In this document: positions 9,070 through 17,626 of the stretch, piece after piece | Layout of the letters: each line of letters opens with the position of its first letter | Numbering within the stretch: the stretch's first letter is position 1 | Assembly (NCBI GenBank): GCA_025210695.1 | Contig: JAOARE010000036.1 | Coordinates: 25,396-89,395 of the forward strand | Length of the DNA: 64,000 bases | Source of the DNA: Rickettsiales bacterium | GTDB lineage: Bacteria > Pseudomonadota > Alphaproteobacteria > Rickettsiales > CANDYO01 | Direction: 5' to 3' | Translations under genes and position numbers: made by a program | The notes under the pieces: generated by a model | Database searches by the model: none | Seen by the model: only the letters and a program-made list of their open reading frames with translations | What the model was told of the DNA's origin: nothing

Positions 9070-9851
9070 AATTTTCTTTCCAACATCATTTGTTTGATTT
9101 CACCAATAGCTTTGGCAGGGTTTAGGCCCTTAGGGCAAGTTTTAGTACAGTTCATAATTGTATGACAGCGATATAATTTAAATGCGTCTTCTAATGCATC
9201 TAAGCGTTCTCCTTTTGCATCATCTCTGCTATCTTGTAGCCAACGATTAGCTTGAAGCAATGATGCAGGTCCTAAATATTTATCTCCATTCCACCAGTAG
9301 CTTGGACAACTTGTACTACAACAAGCGCATAATACGCATTCATATAATCCGTCTAGCTTTTCTCTTTCCACTGGGGATTGTAATCTTTCTGAAGTATCAG
9401 GGGGAGGGGTATCATTCTTCATCCATGGCTCAATTGATTCATATTGGGCATAGAAATGATTCATATCCACAACCAAATCTTTTATAACCGCCATATGGGG
9501 AAGGGGATAAATATTAACCTCTTTTTTATCATCACAAATTTCTTTAATACAGGCTAAAGTATTCGTTCCATCAATATTCATTGCACAACTACCACAAATT
9601 CCTTCGCGGCATGAGCGGCGGAAAGTTAGACTAGCATCATGTTCCGATTTTGCTTTTATTAAAGCATCCAATACCATTGAACAATTGTCCAGGTCCACTT
9701 CGAAGTTGTCTATTCTAGGTTTTTGTCCATCCTCTGGATTAAAGCGATAAATATTAAAGATTTTAGTTTTTTTTGCGTTTTTACTAGCTTTATAAGTTTT
9801 TCCGCTTTTCTTATCAATTCTTGAGTTTGGAGGCAATCTTAATTCAACCAT
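9066..9851 (-). CDS. sdhB: Succinate dehydrogenase iron-sulfur subunit
   Basis: A 261-residue subunit carrying the three Fe-S clusters of complex II. The 2Fe-2S site is [12 protein letters not shown] followed by the ACIKEI cysteine; the 4Fe-4S and 3Fe-4S sites are [18 protein letters not shown] and [21 protein letters not shown]. It passes electrons from the flavin of SdhA to ubiquinone. It lies 1 base after sdhA and overlaps dut at its end. Length and motifs are complete. Confidence 0.98.
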   Translation of the reverse strand: MVELRLPPNSRIDKKSGKTYKASKNAKKTKIFNIYRFNPEDGQKPRIDNFEVDLDNCSMVLDALIKAKSEHDASLTFRRSCREGICGSCAMNIDGTNTLACIKEICDDKKEVNIYPLPHMAVIKDLVVDMNHFYAQYESIEPWMKNDTPPPDTSERLQSPVEREKLDGLYECVLCACCSTSCPSYWWNGDKYLGPASLLQANRWLQDSRDDAKGERLDALEDAFKLYRCHTIMNCTKTCPKGLNPAKAIGEIKQMMLERKL

Positions 9852-9852
9852 T

Positions 9853-11649
9853 TTAATATACCCTCTTTTTTGGTGGTACTACTTTTACTTCATCTGTTAA
9901 GGTGTATTGATGAACGGGACGGTAATCAATTTTTACTTTACCTTTACTATCTATCCAAGAAACTGTATGTTTCATCCATTTTTTATCATCACGTTCTGAG
10001 AAATCTTCTCTAGCATGTGCCCCACGGCTTTCTTTACGATTATGTGCGCAATGCATGGTTACTACAGCTTGGTCTAATAAATTCTGTAATTCTAAAGCTT
10101 CAACTAAGTCGCTGTTCCAAACCATTCCTCTGTCGCTAATGCCAATATCATCTGCGCTTTTAAATACTTTATCGATTAGCTTTACACCTTCAGCTAAACT
10201 TTCTTCAGTTCTAAACACTGCTGCATGATTCTGCATCACATGCTGCATATCATCACGAATATGTGCAGTAGATAACTTACCTTTAGAAAAGCGCACTTTG
10301 TCTAATCTTGCAATAGCTTCTTCTCCAGCGTTTTCTGGAAGTGCTTTATGAGGCATGCCAGGTTTTATAGTGTCCGCAGCTCTAAGTGCGGCTGCTCTAC
10401 CAAATACTACTAAATCTAATAATGAATTTGATCCTAAGCGGTTTGCTCCATGAACAGAAACGCATGCACCTTCACCAATTGACATAAGACCAGGAACAAC
10501 GTGATCAGGATTTCCATCTTTTATAGTAACTACTTCAGTATGATAATTAGTTGCCACACCTCCCATATTATAATGAACTGTAGGTATAACTGGAATAGGA
10601 GCCTTGGTTACATCAACTCCGGCAAATATTTTTGCTGTTTCAGAAATTCCAGGAAGTCTTTCATGAAGCACTTCTGGGTCTAAATGGCTTAAATTTAAGT
10701 GGATATGATCTTTCTTTGGACCGCAGCCTCGTCCTTCTCTAATTTCAATGGTCATTGCTCTGGATACAACATCTCGGGATGCTAAATCTTTTGCAGATGG
10801 AGCATATCTCTCCATAAATCTTTCACCTTTACTGTTAAGTAAATAGCCTCCTTCGCCTCTACATCCTTCAGTTATTAGGCATCCAGCTCCATAAATTCCT
10901 GTGGGATGAAATTGAACAAATTCCATGTCTTGAACTGGAAGTCCTGCACGTAGGGCCATTGCATTTCCATCACCAGTGCAAGTATGGGCAGAGGTACAAG
11001 AGAAGTAAGCTCTTCCATATCCACCGGTAGCCAAGACAACTTTGTGAGCTCTGAAACGATGAATGGTTCCATCATCTAAATTCCATGCCATTACTCCAAC
11101 GCATTCTCCGTCACTATCCATAATCAAATCTAAAGCTATATATTCAATAAAGAACTTTGCTTGATGCTTTAAAGCTTGTTGATATAGAGTATGTAAGATT
11201 GCATGGCCGGTTCTATCTGCAGCTGCACAAGTTCGTTGTGCTGCTTTTCCTTCTCCATAGTGAGTAGTCATTCCGCCAAATGGACGTTGATATATTTTTC
11301 CTTCAGCTGTACGGGAAAATGGAACTCCATAATGCTCAAGTTCTATCACAGCTTGGGCAGCATTTTTACACATATATTCAATAGCATCTTGATCGCCAAG
11401 CCAGTCTGATCCTTTGATGGTGTCATACATATGCCAACGCCAATCATCTTCTCCCATATTAGCAAGAGCAGCACTCATTCCACCTTGAGCTGCCACTGTA
11501 TGGCTACGAGTAGGGAATACTTTAGAAATACAAGCAGTATTAAGCCCTGCTTCTGCCATACCAAAAGCAGCACGCAATCCTGCTCCTCCTGCTCCTACTA
11601 CCACTACATCATAGTAGTGATCAATTATTTTATAACTATTTGATACCAT
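9853..11649 (-). CDS. sdhA: Succinate dehydrogenase flavoprotein subunit
   Basis: The 598-residue catalytic subunit of complex II, oxidising succinate to fumarate in the TCA cycle. The Rossmann FAD motif [13 protein letters not shown] lies at residues 16-28, the covalent-FAD His is in [11 protein letters not shown], and substrate-site segments [21 protein letters not shown] and HYNMGGV are intact, as is the C-terminal HAREDF region. Length matches mitochondrial and rickettsial SdhA. It is third in the sdhC-sdhD-sdhA-sdhB order. Confidence 0.98.
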   Translation of the reverse strand: MVSNSYKIIDHYYDVVVVGAGGAGLRAAFGMAEAGLNTACISKVFPTRSHTVAAQGGMSAALANMGEDDWRWHMYDTIKGSDWLGDQDAIEYMCKNAAQAVIELEHYGVPFSRTAEGKIYQRPFGGMTTHYGEGKAAQRTCAAADRTGHAILHTLYQQALKHQAKFFIEYIALDLIMDSDGECVGVMAWNLDDGTIHRFRAHKVVLATGGYGRAYFSCTSAHTCTGDGNAMALRAGLPVQDMEFVQFHPTGIYGAGCLITEGCRGEGGYLLNSKGERFMERYAPSAKDLASRDVVSRAMTIEIREGRGCGPKKDHIHLNLSHLDPEVLHERLPGISETAKIFAGVDVTKAPIPVIPTVHYNMGGVATNYHTEVVTIKDGNPDHVVPGLMSIGEGACVSVHGANRLGSNSLLDLVVFGRAAALRAADTIKPGMPHKALPENAGEEAIARLDKVRFSKGKLSTAHIRDDMQHVMQNHAAVFRTEESLAEGVKLIDKVFKSADDIGISDRGMVWNSDLVEALELQNLLDQAVVTMHCAHNRKESRGAHAREDFSERDDKKWMKHTVSWIDSKGKVKIDYRPVHQYTLTDEVKVVPPKKRVY

Positions 11650-11660
11650 GAGTGTCTCTT

Positions 11661-12065
11661 TTAATTAAAGCTAAATGTTGATAAGTGAATAGCGAGTATA
11701 GCGCAGATTCCAGAAATAGCAGTTACAAAACTGAAGAATTTAAGAAACAAGATTAAACTTGTTTTTATAACATGACAATGGACATAATCTTCAATGATTT
11801 CCTTCATTCCTAAATTTCCATGATATAAACCCACTCCTATAAATAGAGATAGAAGCAATGTAGAAAATGGAGAAGTAAATAATGAAGTAATCACTTCTAA
11901 TTCTTGATATTCTGCTGCTTTAATCATGAAATATGCGAACCATATTACTAGAGGTATTAAGGCGACAGCAGACACTCTTTGGGCCCACCAACTTATTGTT
12001 CCTGTTCTAGAAGCTCCTAAGCCTTTTGCTTTAGATAATGGAGATTGAAAATTATTACTATTCAT
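11661..12065 (-). CDS. sdhD: Succinate dehydrogenase membrane anchor subunit
   Basis: A 134-residue three-helix membrane protein that, with SdhC, anchors complex II and binds heme b and ubiquinone. Markers are [18 protein letters not shown] in the first helix and [17 protein letters not shown], with the heme-ligand His region, between helices two and three. It is 2 bases after sdhC and 11 bases before sdhA. Confidence 0.93.
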   Translation of the reverse strand: MNSNNFQSPLSKAKGLGASRTGTISWWAQRVSAVALIPLVIWFAYFMIKAAEYQELEVITSLFTSPFSTLLLSLFIGVGLYHGNLGMKEIIEDYVHCHVIKTSLILFLKFFSFVTAISGICAILAIHLSTFSFN

Positions 12066-12067
12066 AT

Positions 12068-12529
12068 TTATTTTACCCCTATGATGTCAACAGGTGACGT
12101 GTAGCTACATACCATAAACCAACACACAATGGTTAGTAAAACTGACAATCCTAGGACCATTTTACCAGAAAAATAGGTGGTTTTTAATTCGAAACCTTTT
12201 CCTGCATCCCAAAATAAATGCCTTATTCCATTCAGTTGATGATAAAAAAGAGAGAATGTCCAACCAAGAAGCATAAATTTAAATAGTCCAGCTATCAGAA
12301 TGTTGCTATAAATATATTCACCAATTTCTATAATCATATATGGGAAATAAACGGTGGCAAAAACCACCCAGGTGAACACGGCTAGGCCAATATATAGATA
12401 GGCCCCTGTAATTCTATGTAATATTGAAAGAGCGGAGGTAAGCTGCATTTTGTATATAGATAAATGTGGAGAAAGTGGTCTGTTTTTATGTAAATCTAAA
12501 GTATCAATTAATTTTGGTTTTTGTGCCAT
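12068..12529 (-). CDS. sdhC: Succinate dehydrogenase cytochrome b556 subunit
   Basis: A 153-residue membrane subunit with family motifs RPLSPHLSIYK before helix one, SILHRITGAYLYIG, and YHQLNGIRHLFWD, which carries the heme-ligand His. Three transmembrane helices are clear. It is the first gene of the operon; the approximately 90 bases upstream, to the ogt gene, should hold the promoter, though I could not single out convincing -35/-10 boxes. Confidence 0.95.
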   Translation of the reverse strand: MAQKPKLIDTLDLHKNRPLSPHLSIYKMQLTSALSILHRITGAYLYIGLAVFTWVVFATVYFPYMIIEIGEYIYSNILIAGLFKFMLLGWTFSLFYHQLNGIRHLFWDAGKGFELKTTYFSGKMVLGLSVLLTIVCWFMVCSYTSPVDIIGVK

Positions 12530-12621
12530 AGAAATTCCGATATATTAATTAAATCACATAAGTAATCTATAGTAGAGTTTATCTTTTGTAAAGTATTAGG
12601 ATAAAGTTAGGCGTCTATAAA

Positions 12622-13185
12622 TCAAGAAACTATTGTATTTTTATTCTTCTTTTCATGTTCAATTAGCCATTTTTTTCTATTTATCCCCCCAGCATAACCG
12701 CCAAGATTTCCATCATTCCTAAGTATGCGATGACAGGGAATAATAATTGCTAAGTTATTAGATCCATTAGCGTTAGCAACTGCCCTATGTGCTGAAGGAC
12801 GATTAATCATATTAGCTTGCTCTAAGTAGCTTTTTGTTTCTCCATAGGGAATTTTCATTAATGCTTCCCAGGATGTTTTCTGGAAAAGAGTGCCTGTGGT
12901 AGAAAAAGGGGTATTAAATGTTTTTAACTTGCCTGCAAGATAAGCTTCTATTTCAATCTCGATAGATTCTATAGGAGGGCAGCAATCGGAAATAATATTT
13001 GCTTGAAGTTTTGTTTTTAACGCTTCAACTCTTTGCTCTAAGTTACGACGTTCAGAAAATTCTAATAGATATAACTTTTTTTTATCTGCGATGGCTAGCA
13101 TTGGTCCAAGTAATGTATTAAACCAAGAAGATACTAGGGGGGTACATTTTTTATTTAGATTAGAGTCTAATTTATTTTTTATCAA
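12622..13185 (-). CDS. ogt: Methylated-DNA--protein-cysteine S-methyltransferase
   Basis: A 187-residue suicidal repair protein that transfers the methyl group from O6-methylguanine to its own cysteine. The active-site motif IIPCHRI is present (Cys151), as are the helix-turn-helix arginine finger region (NRPSAHRAVANANGSN) and GGYAGGINRKKWLIEHE. The start codon appears to be TTG at 13185, with an AGAGG element 6-10 bases upstream; no ATG lies near the N terminus. It stands between plsX and sdhC. Confidence 0.9.
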   Translation of the reverse strand: MIKNKLDSNLNKKCTPLVSSWFNTLLGPMLAIADKKKLYLLEFSERRNLEQRVEALKTKLQANIISDCCPPIESIEIEIEAYLAGKLKTFNTPFSTTGTLFQKTSWEALMKIPYGETKSYLEQANMINRPSAHRAVANANGSNNLAIIIPCHRILRNDGNLGGYAGGINRKKWLIEHEKKNKNTIVS

Positions 13186-13232
13186 TATTGCCTCTATCTA
13201 TAGCAATCTACATTGCTTACTAAATATAATTT

Positions 13233-14297
13233 TTATATAGGGTAAGATTTAGAGCGAGAAAGATGCTGCTGAACAATATCAATTTCTTGGATAATTTTTT
13301 TGTTAATATTATTTGCGCTTAATTCCACCGCCACACCAATTGCATTAGCAAAAGCAATAGGATCAGCTCCTCCATGGCTTTTTACCACTATTCCATTTAA
13401 CCCCACTAGCATAGCTCCATTATAATATCTTCCGTCAATTCTCTTAAAAGTGGATTTAAGGGCTTTTTTAGATAGTAAATAACCAATTTTAGATATAAAG
13501 CTGCTTTTGAACGCGTTTTCCATGAGTGTTTTACACATATAAGCTGTGCCTTCAGCCATTTTTATGGCGATATTCCCTGAGAATCCATCTGCCACCACCA
13601 CATCAACAACACCTCTGGTAATATCATCAGCTTCTATATAGCCAGTAAAATTCAAACAGTCTTGGTTATGCAAGTTTTGTGCTGCAGTTTTAATGGTTTC
13701 ATTGCCTTTGATTTCTTCTGATCCTATGTTAAGCAAGCCAATACTAGGTTTGGTTTTTCCAAGGATCACTTTTGCAAAAGCATCTCCCATTATAGCAAAT
13801 TGTACTAAATTAGATGGTTCGCATTCAGCATTTGCGCCTAGATCTAAAGATACTATTTTATGGGTGTCTGTCGGGAGTAATCCAATTATAGCAGGCCTAT
13901 CAATTCCAGGTAATGTACGAAGAGACAATTTTGCAACGGCCATTAATGCTCCAGTATTTCCTGAAGACACTATTGCGTGAGCCTGTTGTTGTTTTACAGC
14001 TGTAATTGCCATTCCCATGCTAGTGTTTTTACTATTACGCATAGCATAAGAAGGTTTATCATCAGAAGCTATTTTATTTTCAGAATGAGTAATTAAAGAG
14101 GCAGCTTTAAGCTCTTGGTACTTATTAAGGATGGGATCTAAAGTTTCTTTGTTACCAAAAATATGATATTCGATTGAGATATTTGGATCTTTCGTCCGTT
14201 GATTAATAAGAGCAATATTAGCACCTTCAATCACAGATAAAGGAGCATAATCTCCTCCCATTGCATCCAGTGCCACTATAATTTTCTTACTATTCAT
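13233..14297 (-). CDS. plsX: Phosphate acyltransferase PlsX
   Basis: A 354-residue peripheral membrane enzyme that makes acyl-phosphate from acyl-ACP for phospholipid synthesis. Motifs: VALDAMGGDYAP at the N terminus, VSSGNTGALMA, LLNIGSEEIKGNE, GYIEADDITRG, and VVADGFSGNIAIK. It follows rpmF by 38 bases, as in most bacteria. In many alphaproteobacteria fabH, ihfA and a merR gene follow directly; here ogt follows instead and ihfA-merR lie upstream of rpmF, with no fabH in the window. Confidence 0.95.
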   Translation of the reverse strand: MNSKKIIVALDAMGGDYAPLSVIEGANIALINQRTKDPNISIEYHIFGNKETLDPILNKYQELKAASLITHSENKIASDDKPSYAMRNSKNTSMGMAITAVKQQQAHAIVSSGNTGALMAVAKLSLRTLPGIDRPAIIGLLPTDTHKIVSLDLGANAECEPSNLVQFAIMGDAFAKVILGKTKPSIGLLNIGSEEIKGNETIKTAAQNLHNQDCLNFTGYIEADDITRGVVDVVVADGFSGNIAIKMAEGTAYMCKTLMENAFKSSFISKIGYLLSKKALKSTFKRIDGRYYNGAMLVGLNGIVVKSHGGADPIAFANAIGVAVELSANNINKKIIQEIDIVQQHLSRSKSYPI

Positions 14298-14335
14298 AAC
14301 GATCTCGACCCCTCAACCCATATATCTTTAATGAG

Positions 14336-14539
14336 TTATTCTGTCTCAGCTTCAGTGTTTTTAACCTTAGGAGTTATCACTTGACGACCTTTATAATATC
14401 CATCTTTTAATGAGATATGATGAGATAGTTTGAATTCACCAGTTGTTGGATCTACAGTAATGTTAGCTGACTTTAAAGCGTGGTGAGAGCGACGTTGGTC
14501 TCTTTTAGATTTTGATATTTTCTTCTTTGGTACTGCCAT
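14336..14539 (-). CDS. rpmF: Large ribosomal subunit protein bL32
   Basis: A 67-residue ribosomal protein starting [19 protein letters not shown], the standard bL32 opening, with the Zn-free variant of the central region and the GYYKGRQV motif near the C terminus. It is first in the rpmF-plsX pair. The 177-base gap to bamE must hold divergent promoters; a TATAAT hexamer at 14656-14661 fits a -10 box for bamE, but I see no good -35. Confidence 0.95.
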   Translation of the reverse strand: MAVPKKKISKSKRDQRRSHHALKSANITVDPTTGEFKLSHHISLKDGYYKGRQVITPKVKNTEAETE

Positions 14540-14716
14540 TTTCTTTTAACCTATTTATTTTGCATCTATTTCTATAACTGCACAACTTAACATAATTTCT
14601 TGTAAATTGAAATAATTTAAATTATTTACTGTAAATAAAATAATTGTGCTTGCGATATAATACTCTATAATATACTTTTCAAATGAAATCTAGTCTAAAA
14701 TTGTAAATACTCAATC

Positions 14717-15172
14717 ATGATAAGAATATTTTTCCTAATTTTTTTAACTTTTTGTTGTAGCTCTTGTATTAAAACAATTCATGTTTCTGGTCATTTATTT
14801 AAAGAAGGCGAGATTCAATCCCTAGAAAAAGCTAAAAATAAAGAAGATGTTGAAGATTTATTAGGTAGTCCCACAGTTGTTTCAGACTTTGGTCAGGAAA
14901 CTTGGTATTACATTACTACCAAAAAAGAGACTATTGCATTTTTACCAGACACCGTTATAGAGCAAAATATTATATCAATAACATTCAAGAATAATTTGGT
15001 AGATGCTGTTTATAAGTATAATGAGAAAGATGCTAACAAAGTACGTTTGGTCTCTGAATACACTTCTACTAAGGGTAATGATATTAGTACCGCTCAGCAA
15101 TTATTCAGCAATGTGGGTAGGTTTAATGATAATAAAGAGCCAGAAGCAGTTAAGCCACGCAGTGGATTCTAA
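14717..15172 (+). CDS. bamE: BamE/SmpA-type outer membrane assembly lipoprotein
   Basis: A 151-residue protein with a lipoprotein signal (hydrophobic stretch then CCSSC, lipid-modified Cys near residue 17) and the SmpA/OmlA domain: HLFKEGEIQSLEKAKNKEDV, DLLGSPTVVSDFGQETWYYI, and the later ITFKNNLVDAVYKYNE strand. BamE is an accessory subunit of the outer-membrane beta-barrel assembly machine. The last 35 residues are a low-complexity tail. It is divergent from rpmF and converges on merR with a 3-base gap. Confidence 0.9.
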   Translation: MIRIFFLIFLTFCCSSCIKTIHVSGHLFKEGEIQSLEKAKNKEDVEDLLGSPTVVSDFGQETWYYITTKKETIAFLPDTVIEQNIISITFKNNLVDAVYKYNEKDANKVRLVSEYTSTKGNDISTAQQLFSNVGRFNDNKEPEAVKPRSGF

Positions 15173-15175
15173 AGC

Positions 15176-15493
15176 TTAGTTCAGAAGTTGGTTAAGCTTT
15201 TCTCTTGCTTTTATAAGTTTGTCCATTGTTTCTTCTAGTGAAGGAAGCTCTAATTTGCTTATAGGAGATTTGAGATATACAGCTGCGCCTTTTATTGAAT
15301 ATTCTTGATTATATAAAAGATCTTTTATTTTTTTGAGCAGGTTTATATCTTTTTGAGAATAGTAACGGCGACCGTTATATTTTACTGGTTTTAATTGGGG
15401 GAAATTTTCTTCCCAGAATCTAATAACATGACTTGGTACGGATAAAATCTTAGAAACTTCTCCGATGGTTCGTAAGGCTTTTTCAGCTTTCAT
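15176..15493 (-). CDS. MerR-family transcriptional regulator
   Basis: A 105-residue DNA-binding protein with a MerR winged helix: TIGEVSKILSVPSHVIRFWEENFPQLKPVK and NGRRYYSQKDINLLKKIKDLLYN. It lacks a long effector domain, as do the MerR-like proteins encoded directly after ihfA in alphaproteobacteria. Its start overlaps the end of ihfA by 11 bases, so the two are co-translated. The target genes are unknown. Confidence 0.88.
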   Translation of the reverse strand: MKAEKALRTIGEVSKILSVPSHVIRFWEENFPQLKPVKYNGRRYYSQKDINLLKKIKDLLYNQEYSIKGAAVYLKSPISKLELPSLEETMDKLIKAREKLNQLLN

Positions 15494-15770
15494 TGATGGC
15501 CTGCTTTAATTTAGCGGAGGCTTGAAATCCTACCACTTTACGAGGTTTAATCATTACATCTTCATGGGTGTTTAGGTTTCTGCCCATTCTTGATTTTTTA
15601 TTTTTTACGGAAAAGCTGCCAAAATTAGCAATTTTCACTGAATCATCTTTGGCAGACCCATCTATTATGCTAGTAAAAATATCATCCACAATATCTTCAG
15701 CAATAGATACAGGAATGCCTGTTTCATAAAGAATGGTTTTAGCAAGTGTATTTTTAGTAATGCTGCTCAT
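15483..15770 (-). CDS. ihfA: Integration host factor alpha subunit-like HU/IHF protein
   Basis: A 95-residue histone-like DNA-bending protein. The HU/IHF pattern is clear: helices at the N terminus, VKIANFGSFSVKNKKSRMGRNLNTHEDVMIKPRKVVGFQASAKLKQAIN, with GRN at the beta-arm and the conserved FGSF. The position upstream of a small merR gene matches ihfA in alphaproteobacteria rather than hupB, but the sequence alone does not separate the alpha subunit from HU with certainty. Confidence 0.85.
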   Translation of the reverse strand: MSSITKNTLAKTILYETGIPVSIAEDIVDDIFTSIIDGSAKDDSVKIANFGSFSVKNKKSRMGRNLNTHEDVMIKPRKVVGFQASAKLKQAINES

Positions 15771-15889
15771 TGATTGTACTGATATTTATTAACCTATTGT
15801 AATACAGTATATATCTTAAATTTATGCTTTCAAAGTAAAAAATTATAAGTGAATATTATCTTATGTAAAAATAATATCCACAAGTTTAG

Positions 15890-16324
15890 TTAAAGATCTA
15901 CATCATCATTAGAAGAAGATAATCCTGCTAATGAAGTCATTGTATTTATTAAGTTAACTCCTAGTTCAATTGCTGGTGGTGCGGTAGTAATTGCTAAGCC
16001 GGCTGCAAATGTCATAGGAAATGCTACTTTGCAATATGACATTATTGCTGTCAATGCATCTGCTGCGCTAGGTTCTAAATGTGACTTTACCAGATCTATT
16101 GTATAATGTGCTATATATGATTTTCCTACAGCAGAAGTAAAGCTTTCCATAGTGCCTGAAATGCTAAAGCCTTTGCATAAGTAATAATCTAAGAAAGATT
16201 TATCTTTATTGTTTCCGCTAAGTTGATCGTTAGCATAACGAAGTGCTGGGTTAATGGCTTTTCCAGTAACCACACCACCTACAAACTGCATTTCTGGAGA
16301 AAATTCAATTCTCTCAGGCAACAA
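15890..16324 (-). CDS. Hypothetical protein, probable C-terminal half of the upstream acidic protein
   Basis: A 144-residue frame that would begin at TTG codons with no separate ribosome binding site. It has Gly/Ala-rich hydrophobic helices (FVGGVVTGKAINPALRYAND; later AFPMTFAAGLAITTAPPAIE), consistent with membrane insertion, and ends in an acidic SSSNDDVDL. It overlaps the end of the acidic 201-codon gene in another frame. At bases 16326-16332 the coding strand has seven A residues; reading six instead of seven fuses both frames into one 342-residue protein. So this is probably not an independent gene. Its domain resembles the C-terminal third of the 443-residue protein at 55.5 kb by eye. 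No function assigned. Confidence 0.6.
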   Translation of the reverse strand: MLPERIEFSPEMQFVGGVVTGKAINPALRYANDQLSGNNKDKSFLDYYLCKGFSISGTMESFTSAVGKSYIAHYTIDLVKSHLEPSAADALTAIMSYCKVAFPMTFAAGLAITTAPPAIELGVNLINTMTSLAGLSSSNDDVDL

Positions 16325-16919
16325 GTTTTTTTACAGGATCTGGAAGCTTATCTGTAACTTGATCTGTAATTTGAGCTAAATTTGGAAATTTTATTTGTGG
16401 GATGTGTAGTCCATTGGGTGGCGTTAATTGCGCCGCAAATCCTCCAAGAAGGTACCCAGCATCAGTTCCAGTTCCACCAAGAGGTGATCCTCCTGTATTT
16501 CCGTTTCCACTGTCATCTTCATGGTCAGGCCCCTTTTTTTTATCATATAATCCTGATTCTTTGTCTCCACCTTCGTGATCAGACTCTCCGCCATCGTCTC
16601 CGTGGTCTAATTTTTCTTCGCCATCTTTATGATCAGTTCCTTCTTTTTTATCATTTCCCTTTAATGCTTCATCTTCGTGCTCGGATTCTCCGCCTTTATC
16701 ATCTGATTCTGATCCACTTCTATTTTCTTCTTCAATAATATTTAGGGTTTCTTGTTCACTAAATCCTCCATTTGGAGAAGGGCTTCGTTCCCCATTAGGA
16801 TCAGGAGTAAGAACGGGAGTTCCGTCGTTCCCTGCGGTGGATTCTGATCTTTGTCGACTTGGAGATTTTTCTTCGATTGTAGAGGTTGGATTGTTTTTAT
16901 GTTTTTCTTCTTGTATCAT
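16314..16919 (-). CDS. Hypothetical acidic, repeat-containing protein (N-terminal part of a split gene)
   Basis: A 201-residue, very hydrophilic and acidic protein, rich in Asp, Glu, Gly, His, Ser. The middle carries two imperfect copies of a roughly 35-residue module, each with GGES(E/D)HE then KK(E/K)G(T/P)DH(K/E)D. The last third has a proline-containing segment (LTPPNGLHIPQIKFP). The start has a strong Shine-Dalgarno, AAGGAG, 7 bases before the ATG, but that element lies inside a large hairpin (16924-17007). The frame ends just after an A7 run that could shift it into the following frame. Low-complexity acidic N terminus plus hydrophobic C-terminal half suggests a secreted or host-interacting protein; this is inference only. 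Confidence 0.6.
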   Translation of the reverse strand: MIQEEKHKNNPTSTIEEKSPSRQRSESTAGNDGTPVLTPDPNGERSPSPNGGFSEQETLNIIEEENRSGSESDDKGGESEHEDEALKGNDKKEGTDHKDGEEKLDHGDDGGESDHEGGDKESGLYDKKKGPDHEDDSGNGNTGGSPLGGTGTDAGYLLGGFAAQLTPPNGLHIPQIKFPNLAQITDQVTDKLPDPVKKLVA

Positions 16920-16923
16920 AATA

Positions 16924-17007
16924 ATCTCCTTGATATTTTAGTATTAAAACTCTCAACTAAAGGCTTTTTAGGTGAGGCGAGTCTTCTACTATAATATCAA
17001 AGGAGAT
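16924..17007 (-). promoter_or_regulatory. Nested inverted repeat covering the ribosome binding site of the acidic protein gene
   Basis: The outer arms are 16924-16943 and 16987-17007. They pair over about 19 base pairs with one bulged base and one mismatch. On the minus-strand transcript the 3' arm contains the AAGGAG Shine-Dalgarno of the gene starting at 16919, and the 5' arm contains its complement. Inside the loop a second hairpin has 10-base arms (16952-16961 and 16967-16976, one mismatch, 5-base loop). No U tract follows, so it does not look like a terminator for xseB. It could be an RNA thermometer or other translation switch, or a mobile palindromic element of the rickettsial type. 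Confidence 0.65.
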
Positions 17008-17033
17008 AAAAAAATAGCTAATATTTGTGGATA

Positions 17034-17279
17034 TTAAACAATTTCTTGAGGTTCTGTGGTAATAGAGCCATCTTCTTTTCTAACAATTTTTTCAATTTTT
17101 AACTTAGCCTCTTCAAGTCTTTTTTCACAATATTCACGCAAAGCATTGCCATATTCATAATCATTAATGGCAGTTTCTAGGCTTTCTTTTCCACTTTCAA
17201 GCTTTGCTACAATTTTCTCTAATTCGGCTAATGCTTCTTCAAAACTTAAATCAGTAATTTTTTTATTGTTATTGTTCAT
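17034..17279 (-). CDS. xseB: Exodeoxyribonuclease VII small subunit
   Basis: An 81-residue helical protein with the XseB core DLSFEEALAELEKIVAKLESGKESLETAINDYEYG and a second helix ALREYCEKRLEEAKLKIEKI. Several small subunits assemble with XseA to form the single-strand nuclease. I take the ATG at 17279; a longer frame starts 18 bases earlier. It is divergent from the NDUFS4-like gene, whose start is about 70 bases away. xseA is not in the window. Confidence 0.92.
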   Translation of the reverse strand: MNNNNKKITDLSFEEALAELEKIVAKLESGKESLETAINDYEYGNALREYCEKRLEEAKLKIEKIVRKEDGSITTEPQEIV

Positions 17280-17347
17280 ATTTAGATTCCCTTGCATAAA
17301 TGTGGTATAAAGGATATATTCTTGAGTATAAAGAGAGGAGAAACTTT

Positions 17348-17626
17348 ATGCAAGCGCGTATTTACAAACCTACAAAAACTGCTATGCAGTCAGGAGTAGC
17401 AAATAACAGAGAGTGGTTATTAGAGTTTGTATCACAAGAAGATAAAAAAATTGAACCTGTTATGGGCTGGACTTCTTCAAGTGATATGCTTCAGGAAGTA
17501 AAAATTAAATTTCCAACTAAACAAGCTGCGATAGAATTTGCTGATTCAAATAACTATAGTTATGAAGTAATGGAGCCTCAAAGTAAAAAATTTATCAAAC
17601 GTTCTTATGCGGATAATTTTAAATAA
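17348..17626 (+). CDS. NADH dehydrogenase accessory subunit, NDUFS4-like (ETC complex I subunit)
   Basis: A 92-residue protein matching the ETC complex I subunit conserved region: MQARIYKPTKTAMQSG at the start, MGWTSSSDMLQEVKIKF and FPTKQAAIEFA in the middle. It is the bacterial counterpart of the mitochondrial 18 kDa subunit NDUFS4, restricted to alphaproteobacteria and mitochondria. AGAGAGGAG lies just upstream of the ATG at 17348, which selects this start over an earlier in-frame codon. Its stop abuts the znuB start. Confidence 0.92.
   Translation: MQARIYKPTKTAMQSGVANNREWLLEFVSQEDKKIEPVMGWTSSSDMLQEVKIKFPTKQAAIEFADSNNYSYEVMEPQSKKFIKRSYADNFK

Noticed and set aside
10501..11643. Several plus-strand frames opposite sdhA
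   Set aside because: They are antisense shadows of a highly conserved gene; composition is His/Ser-rich from reverse reading of its codons.
16382..16738. A 118-codon plus-strand frame opposite the acidic protein gene
   Set aside because: Leu/His-rich composition comes from antisense of GAT/GAA codons; no start signal; the minus-strand gene has a strong ribosome binding site.
16944..16986. Possible CRISPR-like repeat unit
   Set aside because: Only one palindromic pair, no regular repeats and spacers; no CRISPR array or cas gene in the window.
16924..17007. Hairpin read as a terminator for xseB
   Set aside because: No U tract follows on the minus strand, and its 3' arm contains the ribosome binding site of the next gene.
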